A stretch of 64,000 nucleotides of DNA from Piper betle (taxonomy: Eukaryota > Streptophyta > Magnoliopsida > Piperales > Piperaceae). This document shows positions 48,427 to 58,980 of the stretch, piece after piece. The notes below the pieces were generated by a model. The model searched no databases. It was not told the origin of the DNA and was given only the letters and a program-made list of their open reading frames with translations. The stretch lies in assembly GCA_033002965.1 (NCBI GenBank), contig JAURVB010012380.1:1-64000 (forward strand), read 5' to 3'. A program made the position numbers and the translations under genes. Every line of letters starts with the position of its first letter. Within the stretch, counting starts at the first letter, position 1.

Positions 48427-48790
48427 CATCCGATCACTGTCGAAGCCCTCCGAGCACCGGCCGCGTTCCTAGCCGCCAGCCCCCTCTAACCACCAACCCC
48501 TCTAACCACCAGACCCTACAAGTCCTACCACCGACGGCATGTTTCCAACCACCGCTGGAGCCCTCCGACCATTAGCCCCATCTGAGCTCCAACTCCCTCT
48601 AACCACTGCTGCTCTTCGAGCGCCGCCCCCCCCCCTCCAAGCACCGCCATACCACGCCCACTGCTACTCTCCGAGCACCGCCAGACAGCTTCCACTGTAT
48701 GAGCACCGCCCCTCCAAGCACCGCCATACCACAACCACTGCTACAGTGCTACTCTCTAGGAACGACATGCCCCTCTGACCATCGCCCTTC
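48427..48790. repeat. C-rich imperfect repeats
   Basis: Recurring 'ctccgagcaccg', 'ctccaagcaccgccatacca' and 'ctctaaccacc' units in loose tandem, strongly C-rich. The frames across it encode Pro/Thr-rich low complexity and are not credible genes. Confidence 0.55.
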
Positions 48791-50007
48791 TTCCCCTTCT
48801 CTTGGTTAGTCCTCTGTTCTGGTTAAAGCTTTTTTGGATTATATGTGCAGCCTAGATCTTCTTTAAAAAAAAAATAGTAATTCCTTATACTATCTGATTA
48901 GCAAAACTTTGTATATGCAGCTTAGACTTGAAAAGCATCTTTAGTTGGCTCCTTGTTGTTGTTGGTTTGTAAATTTAAGATATCTAATTGCGTAGTGATT
49001 GAATACGTTTTGTGATTTAGAAAGCACTTGGTACTTGATATGTTCTTTCATGTCTAAATTGTTTAAGTGGTACCTACTATTTTTTCCCTTTTATATATAA
49101 ATTTGTTTAGTGACGTAATTAAGTGGTTATTTGCTGCTCATATATGGCTTTTTTTTAAAAAAAAATGGTTTAGGGTGAAAATTTTAGTATATACCAAGTA
49201 AAATTGAAGAGTGTAATTTTTCAGTTTATGTTATCTTTTGTGTTGTATTAAACCTTAGACTTGTGGCCTTGTATTGAGAATTAGGATTGAGCCTTAAGTC
49301 TGTTATGACATCTCATTCTTCAAACTTATTTATGTTGGGTGTTGTGAAATTGTTATTAATTTATATGTATCTTGTATTTAATATTTGTGTATGCACAAAT
49401 ATTTATTATAATGGACCAATTTAAACTGATTCAAATGAATTAATTCTTGTCCCATTTTTGTTATATCCAAATCAACGACTCCTTTTGACCGATTCAAATG
49501 CCAATTTTGATTTTTGCACCTATATTTATGACTCCTTGTACATGGTACCTAACCAACTAGCTACCACCCCGGTCTATCCTCCACTAAGGTATTCCTTTTC
49601 TATGGCTTCAACCCTGTCCACTGCCCCTCCCATCAAAGACCCCTCCATCCCATCGCCTTCTCCCACTCCTGTGCATGACCATCCCCTCTTCTTCCACGCT
49701 TTCTTCTCCTGCATAGAAAGATTTGGGATTGAAGCTGATTCAGTACGATTCAAAATGAACCAATTCATTGTTTGAATTGGTATAATCAGGTTTAACATCT
49801 TCTGCCTTCCCTTTTAATGTTTTACTTTTATTCCTCCTTCCATGGCGTAAGGTCATCTATACCGACATCTGAATGTTTGATACATTAAGTGCATTGTTTT
49901 TTGGGTCTTCAAAGTAGCAAACTTTCTGTTAACTGTTGGAGTTTACTAGTTAATTGTGTATGCATGCTACTGCATTAATTTTTTTTCTTAATATCATGTT
50001 CTTAGGG
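48791..50007. other. Spacer upstream of the YqgF-like locus, possible small inverted-repeat element
   Basis: No gene recognised. Around 49414-49788 the left 'accaatttaaactgattcaa' and right 'ttcattgtttgaattggt' are roughly inverted, which may mark another short element. A possible splice acceptor (TTCTTAG) lies just before ATG 50008, suggesting a 5' UTR exon further up. Confidence 0.3.
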
Positions 50008-52088
50008 ATGAAGTACATTAAATCTTTGGGCTTGTTTAAGAAAGTGCTGGAGAAAAGGCCTTCGAGATTACTTGGTTTAGATGTTGGAATTAAGTATGTT
50101 GGGTTAGCTGTATCAGATGCTGAAAATAAAGTTGCATCTCCATTAAGGTATGTTAAACATTATTTGCGTAAGCAATTCTCATGATGATGTATGTCACATA
50201 TTGCATATATTGATTGATGGAATTGCTTGATGACTTGATCATGCATACAAAAATAGCTTATTGTGAACGTTAAAAAGACATAAGTCTTACTGATTAGTGA
50301 TTATGGCATGATCCAGAAAGATTGTTTCATCAGCCTTAATGTGGTACAAATTTTCGATGAACACATCCAACTTATCTTATATATGAATTGCTCCAAGTGT
50401 GACATTGAGATCCTTAGTTTGATTTGTTAATTTGTAAGACACTGATATGCAGTAATGAACTTAAATTATCCTCGATTATAATCACTGGGGATCAAAATGA
50501 TGATGTTACTTTAATGAACTTATATTATCCATGATTCTTATCATTTGGAACCAGAATGATGATGTTATTTAACCCTGATATGTATTCTGAAGTGAGCTTC
50601 TTGCATTACTAAGTTTTTTATTCTATTTTTCCTTGGAGTTTTGTCTCCTTGTAAGCTCATATGGTCACATTTACTTTCAGTGTGCTCAAGCAAACAAAAG
50701 GCTATTAATTTGGTCGCTGGTTATATTGGAACTTTAGTAAGTATCTCTTTTTCTTTTATGTAATGTAATTTAGTGAAGAGGAGGAGGCAGTAAGAGGACA
50801 ATTACGACTGGAATGACAAGGTTAAAGGAGATTATTTCTCTTGAGTGTCACCTGCTGACTCCTCTAGCTATTTTTGTCCATTCAACAGGAAGGTTGGCAT
50901 GGTAATAGTTTGTGACGGGCCCTATGCAGGTTGTTGGCAATATTTTCATGCCTTGGTGGTGAAAAAGCACTGTTGTAAAGCAAATTATATGTTAGAAAAA
51001 TGCTATTATCAGTAGGTAGATAATTCTTTTAGGATTTAGTTTCCAAATATTATTTGTCTTTTCTTTGGTGTTTCCCTTACATTGGTAGGTTTTGTGGGTC
51101 TATGTATAGAATTGTTATAGAACTTAGTATTTGCAGAATAACTGACTGAAAGTTACTCTTGGTAAATAGCAATTTCCTCCTACCCATCCTTAACCTTTTT
51201 GTCGGTACTGATTGCATATATAATATTAAAATGCGACCTCTCAGGCTGTTCTATGTCAATTTTGCCAATCTTCAATAGGCAGCAACACTAGCTCTTAGGA
51301 AATATGTTTCCCCGTAGGTCTCTGGCTCATTTAAACCAGACTTCATTATATTTTTTTGCTCATTTAATACCAAACTTCATTATATTGCAATTAGCTAAAT
51401 TATTATTTTTTAATTTAACTTAAATGGTTTTTAGCACAGGTTTCAGGATTTTCATTAGGTGGACTCGTTGTTGGCTATCCGCATGAAATGCAGGGCGAAG
51501 AAAACTTAACTGTGCGGATCAACAATATATATATATATATATATATTGTATGTGTCGTACTTCCTAATAATTTTGTTTGTTGTCATTGCAGGCTGTCCCT
51601 ATAATGATATTTATTCAGGATCTTCAAAAGACGGGAAAACTTAAATGATTTATGCTATACTTTTTGGGACGAGCGCTATTCTTCTGTGGTTAGTCTCATA
51701 AAATTTGCTAATGGCAGATTGTTTTATCTTACGACTAAGTTGATTTGATTGCATTACTAATGATGTTCTTTTGATGATTATGGTATTACTCTTAGTGCAC
51801 GGAGTTCCTTATAAAACCTTTGAACCTAAGCCCGACGCATGCAAATCGATTCTGGATAAATTTTCTGGTGATTGGCGCCTATCTGAAACTACATGATGCT
51901 TAATATACAATTTCTCAAGGCATGACTGTTAGACCAGGCCATGGGTATTAGACTATATGTGTCGGCTACCATATATGATTGTTGGGTGCTCAATGGATGA
52001 GTAAGATAGCTGTGCTGCTGTTTTGCAGGGATACTTGGATCATTGCAATCAAAACTGGAAAGACTTGAGCACTCCTAATACGGATTAG
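50008..52088 (+). pseudogene. YqgF/RuvX-type nuclease (RNase H fold), decayed
   Basis: Homologues of bacterial YqgF, a putative pre-16S rRNA nuclease or Holliday junction resolvase-like protein, are nucleus-encoded in plants. Exon-like blocks: 50008-50147, 50681-50736, 51440-51511, 51592-51688, 51796-51867, 52029-52088. Motifs: LLGLDVGIKYVGLAVSD (catalytic Asp), FSLGGLVVGYPHEMQG, FIQDLQKTGKL, CYTFWDERYSS (Asp-Glu), TEFLIKPLNLSPTHA, SILDKFS and GYLDHCNQNWKDLS with stop. Frame breaks occur in exon 2 (near 50697), in exon 4 after KLK (TGA), and in exon 5 after THA. The segment expected between LDKFS and GYLD (about six residues before the last intron) is degraded. Splice sites are mostly kept. 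Several independent lesions favour a pseudogene, though some may be base-call errors. Confidence 0.72.
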
Positions 52089-52884
52089 ATTTCGGTTCGG
52101 CAGCTATTTAAAAGTGCAAATGGTCTCGAATCAGAGCTCGAAACAGTAGTTCCAGCGATCAAAATTGTAATATTAAAAGGTTGGCCTAATTTTCAGAGTG
52201 CAATACTGTGTTTGTGAAAACCATTTAAGGATGATCATTCAAATGTAGAAGGCCACTATTTGGGTGGTATACGGATAAACTTTTTGTTATTTTTGAGAGA
52301 TGTAAACATAATCTTAAATATCGTACCAATTATTATATTAGATTTATAATAGGTCAATTACGGCAGATTTAGTTCAATTATATTTGAAAATTATAAATAA
52401 AATATTTTATTAAATATGAAAAATATATTTTATCATCTATATTTAATTGAATAGTGGTTAAAATAATATAATTCAAAAAATCAAATTCTGTAAAAATTTT
52501 AAGTTAAAAAATTAAACACGAATTAAAATAGTATGAAGGTTTAAATTGTAATGAATTCAAAGAGGGTGAGTAATATACAGGAAGGTTAGAGAAGTAAAAA
52601 ATAATATTTTTAAAATTATAGACGTAAATATCTATTGAAAAAACTTGCGGAGCTAAGCTTGTTCAAAGAGTTTGTATTCCTTTTAACTCTTTTTTAATTT
52701 ATTTACGCTTTTAAGAAAAAAAGATAAAAATAAAATATAAATGGGCAGAGCCCGGACCTATCGTTAGTTAAATAATCTCTAACGGACACAATCATATTAT
52801 CGACCCGGACGACCCGAATAGCCACCGCCTCACCCGTCCCATATCATCTCCAACGCGCCTTCGTTTCAGCACCAATCGCCGGCC
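52089..52884. other. Spacer and promoter of the PRP22 gene
   Basis: AT-rich until about 52.75 kb, then GC-rich leader. No further gene. Confidence 0.4.
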
Positions 52885-55800
52885 ATGGCCCCCGCCGCCG
52901 CCACCGCCGCTGCCTCGTCCGCCCCCGCCGGGGGCGGTAAGAAGGAGAAGACGGAGGTGGACTTGAAGAAGCTGGAGTATCTGTCGCTGGTGAGCAAGGT
53001 GTCGACGGAGTTGGAGTCGCACATCGGCGTCGCCGACAAGGTGCTGGCCGAGTTCGTCATCGACCTCGGCCGCGACTCCCGCACCCTCGAGGAGTTTGAC
53101 GCCCGACTCAAGGACAACGGCGCCGACTACGCCGACTACTTCGTCCACACCCTCCTCACCATCATCCACGCCATCCTCCCCCCAAGCCCGACAAACCTGC
53201 CGCATCCACCGGCAACGGTGCAGACGCGCCGTTCCCGGCGCTCGGCATATCCGACGACCGCGAGCGGGTGAGGAAGATGGAGATGGAGATTGAAGCCGAG
53301 GTGCGCCACAAGGAGCGCGAAATCGGTAAGCACGAAGCTAGGGTTTCCGATCGAGATCGAGGTAGGGATAGGGATAGGGATCGAGATAGGGAGAGAGGTA
53401 GGGATCGACATAGGGATGGAGATGATCGGCATGGGAGAGGCGATCGGGGTAGGGATAGAGACGAGGAGAGGGGACGACGTGGGAGGGAAGAAAGGCGGCA
53501 TCTTGATGATGGGAGGGAAGACAGGAGGCGTTTTGATGATGGGAGGGAAGAAAAGAGGCGTTTTGATGGAGATGGTCACGAGGGAGGGAGGGGTTCTAGG
53601 GTTCGGCATGGGAGGGATGAAGAAGACGACGATTTTGAAGGAAGGAGGGATCGCGCATGGGAGTCGGCACCATTCTGAGCCTGAACTGTATGGGGTTTAT
53701 GCTGGGAGGGTGAGCAGGGTGATGGATTCGGGTTGTTTTGTGCAGTTGAAGGATTTCCACGGCAAGGAAGGCCTTGTTCACGTTTCGCAGATGGCGAACA
53801 AGAGGGTTGCCAATGCCAAGGAGTTTGTGAGGCGGGATCAGGAGGTGTTTGTGAAGGTGATTTCGGTTTCTGGCCAGAAGATGAGCCTTTCCATGAGGGA
53901 TGTTGATCAGGATACCGGTAAGGACCTTCTTCCCATGAAGAGGAGCTCAGACGATGATGTTCACAGGGCGAATCCTTCAAGTGCTTCGAATGCAGGTGGT
54001 CCTACTGTTCGGACTGGGTTGTCTGGGATTAGGATTGTGGAGGAGGACGACCGTGTGCCGTCTCGGAGGCCATTGAAGAGGATGAGCTCGCCGGAGAGGT
54101 GGGAGGCGAAGCAGCTGATTGCTTCGGGTGTTTTGAGTGTAGGTGAGTATCCGATGTTTGATGAAGATGGGGATGGGATGTTGTATCAGGAGGAGGGTGC
54201 GGAGGAGGAGCTTGAGATTGAGTTGAACGAGGATGAGCCGGAGTTCTTGCAGGGACAGAGCAGGTACTCGATCGACATGTCGCCGGTGAAGATATTCAAA
54301 AATCCAGAGGGATCTTTGAGCCGTGCTGCTGCCTTGCAGTCGGCTCTGATCAAGGAGAGGAGGGAAGTGAGGGAGCAGCAGCAGAGGACGATGCTTGACT
54401 CCATTCCCAAGGATCTTAATAGGCCTTGGGAGGATCCCATGCCGGAGACTGGCGAGAGGCATCTTGCTCAGGAATTGAGAGGTGTTGGGCTTTCTGCGTA
54501 TGACATGCCCGAGTGGAAGAAAGATGCGTATGGTAAAGGTCTCACTTTTGGGCAGAGATCTAAGCTTTCAATTCAGGATCAAAGGCAGAGTCTTCCCATC
54601 TATAAGCTGAAAAAGGAGCTTGTACAGGCAGTTCATGATAATCAGGTTCTTGTGGTTATCGGAGAGACAGGTTCTGGAAAGACTACTCAAATCACACAGT
54701 ATCTGGCCGAAGCAGGATATACAACTAGAGGGAAAATTGGGTGCACTCAGCCCCGAAGGGTGGCTGCCATGTCTGTGGCAAAGAGAGTTGCTGAAGAGTT
54801 TGGGTGCCGGCTTGGTGAAGAAGTGGGCTATGCCATTCGATTTGAAGATTGTACCGGTCCTGATACTGTTATTAAGTATATGACTGATGGTATGCTGCTT
54901 AGGGAGATTCTGATTGATGATAGCCTTTCTCAATATTCGGTGATTATGTTGGACGAAGCTCATGAAAGAACGATCCACACGGATGTTCTGTTTGGGCTGC
55001 TAAAACAGCTTCTCAAACGCCGTCCAGAACTACGCCTTATTGTCACTTCTGCTACGCTTGATGCAGAGAAGTTTTCTGGGTATTTCTTCAACTGTAATAT
55101 TTTTACTATTCCTGGTAGGACCTTCCCCGTTGAGATTCTGTACACTAAGCAGCCTGAAAGCGACTATTTGGATGCGGCACTTATCACTGTGTTGCAAATT
55201 CACTTGACTGAGCCGGAAGGAGATATTCTTCTGTTTTTAACTGGACAGGAAGAGATTGACCATGCTTGCCAGTGTCTCTATGAAAGAATGAAGGCTCTGG
55301 GAAAGAATGTTCCTGAGCTCATTATACTACCCGTCTATAGTGCGCTTCCCAGCGAGATGCAGTCTAGGATTTTTGATCCAGCGCCTCCAGGAAAGCGGAA
55401 GGTGGTTGTTGCTACAAATATTGCGGAGGCCTCATTGACCATTGATGGGATCTTCTACGTTATTGATCCTGGTTTTGCCAAGCAGAATGTGTACAACCCA
55501 AAGCAAGGGCTAGATTCACTTGTGATTACTCCAATATCACAAGCGTCTGCCAAACAAAGGGCTGGTCGTGCTGGGCGTACTGGGCCTGGAAAATGTTACC
55601 GCCTATACACTGAAAGTGCTTACAAAAATGAAATGTCGCCCACCACTATTCCAGAAATTCAAAGAATTAATTTAGGATTGGTGACACTCACAATGAAAGC
55701 TATGGGCATCAATGATCTTCTTTCGTTTGATTTTATGGATCCACCTTCTCCGCAGGCTCTTATTTCTGCCATGGAACAACTGTACAGTTTGGGGGCCTTG

Positions 55801-57190
55801 GATGAAGAAGGTCTTTTGACCAAATTGGGTAGGAAGATGGCAGAGTTTCCCTTGGAACCGCCTTTATCCAAGATGCTCCTTGCTAGCGTAGACCTTGGTT
55901 GTAGTGATGAAATTTTAACTATTATAGCAATGATCCAGACGGGGAATATCTTCTACCGGCCCAGGGAGAAACAAGCTCAAGCTGATCAGAAGAGAGCAAA
56001 ATTTTTTCAGCCAGAAGGAGACCATTTGACTTTGTTGGCTGTCTATGAAGCTTGGAAGGCCAAGAATTTTTCTGGACCATGGTGCTTTGAGAATTTCGTT
56101 CAGTCAAGATCCTTGAGAAGGGCTCAAGATGTGAGGAAGCAGATACTTACCATCATGGACAGGTACTTTATCAGTTGACTTCGTTCAGTTTATATTTGAT
56201 TGATACAAAATAGTTTTATATAAATTAATTATAGGTATCGATATTGTGCGTTTGATGTCTTGATATTGCATGTAAGGTGTGATGTAAAGTACTTTATCAA
56301 CTGACTTCATTTAGCATTTTTAATATTCTATTGATACAAAATAGTTTTATATAGTTTTATTTTCGGCATCGATATTGTGTGTGAGATATCTTGATATTGC
56401 ATGTAAGGTGTGATACAGTAGAAAGGAAGAGTGATGTATTTACTTTTAATCCTCTCTTTTAACTTGATTCGTACCAGTTACTTTGCAAATATAGGAACCT
56501 GTGAAGGTTTTATGAGTGGAGTTAGTTTATTGTTATCATGAAATTAATGGAGGAACATACATTAGTGGAATCATTTGTTTTATGGCCGGAGGGTTTTTAT
56601 TTTGTACAAAGTTGGATTAGTTCATGTTATGAATTTTCGATCTTGTTGTGATTTTATCTCTGAAGTATTTCATCTGTTTGAAGAACTTTCTTGTGTTGTA
56701 ATAGCTTGCAATTTTGATACCTTAACTGTTGTTAGTCCATTCTCATTTTGATCCGCTTGTGAGGAGTTATCTTACATGTTATGTGACTGTTTACAGGTAC
56801 AAATTGGATGTTGTTAGTGCTGGAAAAAATTTTACAAAGATCAGGAAAGCTATTACTGCCGGATTCTTTTTCCACGCTGCTAGGAAAGATCCACAAGAAG
56901 GTTACCGTACTTTAGTTGAGAACCAACCTGTCTACATCCATCCCAGCAGTGCTCTTTTCCAACGGCAGCCGGACTGGGTTATATACCACGAACTGGTGAT
57001 GACCACCAAGGAGTATATGCGTGAGGTCACCGTCATTGATCCGAAGTGGCTGGTTGAGCTTGCACCTAGGTTCTTCAAAGTGGCAGATCCCACAAAAATG
57101 AGCAAGCGCAAGAGACAGGAAAGAATTGAGCCACTTTATGACAGATATCATGAACCTAATTCTTGGCGTTTGAGCAAGCGGCGTGCTTAA
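52885..57190 (+). CDS. DHX8: DEAH-box pre-mRNA splicing helicase PRP22/DHX8
   Basis: A spliceosomal ATPase that releases mature mRNA after exon ligation; nuclear. Exon 1 is 52885-56162 and exon 2 56797-57190, about 1223 residues. Order: helical N-terminus ([20 protein letters not shown]); an Arg-Asp-rich linker; S1 RNA-binding domain ([20 protein letters not shown]...VSQMA); helicase core with [10 protein letters not shown] (about residue 592), [10 protein letters not shown], the DEAH box (about 689), [12 protein letters not shown] and [12 protein letters not shown] (about 890); then HA2 and OB-fold, ending WRLSKRRA. Two compensating frame breaks occur. One is in a six-C run at 53178-53183, where a seventh C gives KPDKPAA. 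The other is at about 53655-53680, before SEPELYGVY. The rest is open for over 800 codons, so errors in the sequence are more likely than loss of function. Confidence 0.93.
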
Positions 57191-57752
57191 TTATCACCCT
57201 TTTATGTATGTCCTTCACTGTTTTGTAGTTCTCTAGCAGTACTTTAGAACTGTAAATTTTACTCTTACGCATACAGTTTTCCATGAACTTTGACAATTGT
57301 TCTGTAATTTGAAGGATGTAAACTCAGGTTATTCTTGCTTTTCGAAGGAAGTTTTGTATCGTCTACCCAATGAGGGTGGCAGCCATCTCTTACTTTGCTT
57401 CACCTCAATTCTTTTGTAAAGGCAGCTGAAAATTTTTGCTTGTGAGAATTTGATGCAGCTGCCGGACTAAATCTGTGATTTCACCTCATGTGCCGTCAAT
57501 TATCTTTCAACCTTGAATCTTTATTCACTGGAACTCAAGTAGCAATATGAAAAGTAAACAAAAAAGGAGTAAAAAGAGAACATATTCAAACGAAACTTTC
57601 GGTGGTTTTTGAAACAGAAGAAATTAATTACATATTGTCTTATATAATTCTACGCATATTGAAGGTTGAAGAACATAGCTATATTAAATATTATCCGGGC
57701 TACGCCCCTGTTACCTTAATCACTTTTCAGTGCTAAAATACCATTGTTATTA
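57191..57752. other. 3' flank of PRP22
   Basis: Presumed 3' UTR followed by spacer; convergent with the receptor-kinase fragment. Nothing else seen. Confidence 0.4.
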
Positions 57753-58004
57753 TCACCAATACTGGATCATCTAAGCTGATATTGCATTGGGAGCTGCTGT
57801 GGTGGCAGAAGAGCAAAACTACCACTGTTTGAGCATGGAAACAGCATGAGGCATGGTAGGCCTATGAATTGCACTCTCTTGTACACACAAAAGCCCCACA
57901 TTGATGCACCTCGTTACTTCTTCAGTAGAAGCCAAATCACCCAGATCACCCAGAGATGAATCCAACACTTCTAAGACCCTATCAATTTCCCACAACTCCC
58001 AAAC
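57753..58004 (-). pseudogene. Receptor-like kinase C-terminal exon fragment
   Basis: After an acceptor-like CAG the minus strand reads VWELWEIDRVLEVLDSSLGD, then CINVGLLCVQESAIHRPTMP and HAVSML. This is the last kinase subdomain (XI) of S-domain or cysteine-rich receptor kinases. A stop follows SMLKQW; a one-base shift would continue as NSGSFALLPPQQLPM, the usual tail. The upstream kinase exons were not found on this strand. It is a relic oriented against the S-domain kinase pseudogene to its right. Confidence 0.7.
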
Positions 58005-58980
58005 CTGAAAAGAGGCTACAAATTACTCGTGTGGGCAAATGGGACGCAATTGTGGATACATTTATGGAGATCGTAGGAAACTCGCATTTTGAAGAGATCA
58101 ACCTGCTCTGAATGATCGGACTGCCATTCATCCTACCACTCACTATCTACAACAACAGTACCGCGAAGCTGAAGACATCGGATTTTATAACTCGGGAGAC
58201 ACATGTCCACTGCAAATATTGAAGATAACTTAATTCTAACATATGATCATATCAAAATTAGTGAAAGCACAGACTTCCAAGAAAGGGCGTTCTTCAAAAT
58301 TTACTTAAGCACCATCTTGCATGCGCAAAGTTTGGCACTTGACAGATATGGAAGAAAAGGCAGAACTCGAATCTGTTAGTTATACTGTTATATAAAATTT
58401 TTATGATTAACTTTTTTGTTTTTTTAAAAAAAGTGCATGTTATTAGGAGAGCGGAAAATTTAACAAGCCTTTTCATGTTGATTGCTTCTCTCCTCGTAAA
58501 AGGAGCTGCCTACAGAAAGTTTATCAATCACTGAGGAATTACTCAAAACCAGCAACTACCAGAGTTGGATGTGCAAGTCAGGAGTCTTTGGAAGGTTGAA
58601 CGAGGCTTGAACAACTGCCATGGATGATATCACGCACACTGGGCCATAGAAACGAAAAGTGAAGTGTTTCTTCATTTCCATTGGTGGCAGCTTCTCCGTG
58701 TCATTGAATGTTGATCATGGAAGTGTAAGATTCAAGAAGCTACTCAACTTTGGCTACCCTGTCGAATAGCCTTCAATGGCCCTTCATGGTACTTTTTGGT
58801 AGGAATTTGTTGGCAGGAAAGAACAGGATGGAATTGCTTGACTTGGATTGACTTGTGCGCAAAAATGGATGCCAGGACCCAACTATGCAATCATTCATCC
58901 AAGAGGAAAGGAAAGGAAAAAAACTACACAATCATTCACATTTTCCTTCTCTTGTTCAGAAGAAAAGAGAGAGAAGAGAA
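58005..58980. other. Spacer between receptor-kinase relics
   Basis: No gene recognised. The minus strand might be expected to hold upstream kinase exons of the relic at 57753, but I could not recognise any. Confidence 0.3.

Noticed and set aside
48427..48790. Proline-rich protein gene
   Set aside because: Loose C-rich repeats give open frames on several frames; no start context, splice sites or domain.
49414..49788. Gene at 49458-49775 (105-codon ORF)
   Set aside because: No domain; the region has inverted ends and is more likely a small repeat.
52792..53609. Minus-strand ORFs over the PRP22 5' end
   Set aside because: Shadow frames of a GC-rich coding region; no family resemblance.
53290..56178. 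Single long ORF starting at 53290 as the PRP22 protein
   Set aside because: Its first 130 codons are an out-of-frame reading of the Arg-Asp linker; the real N-terminus is in 52885-53183 and the linker in a second frame.
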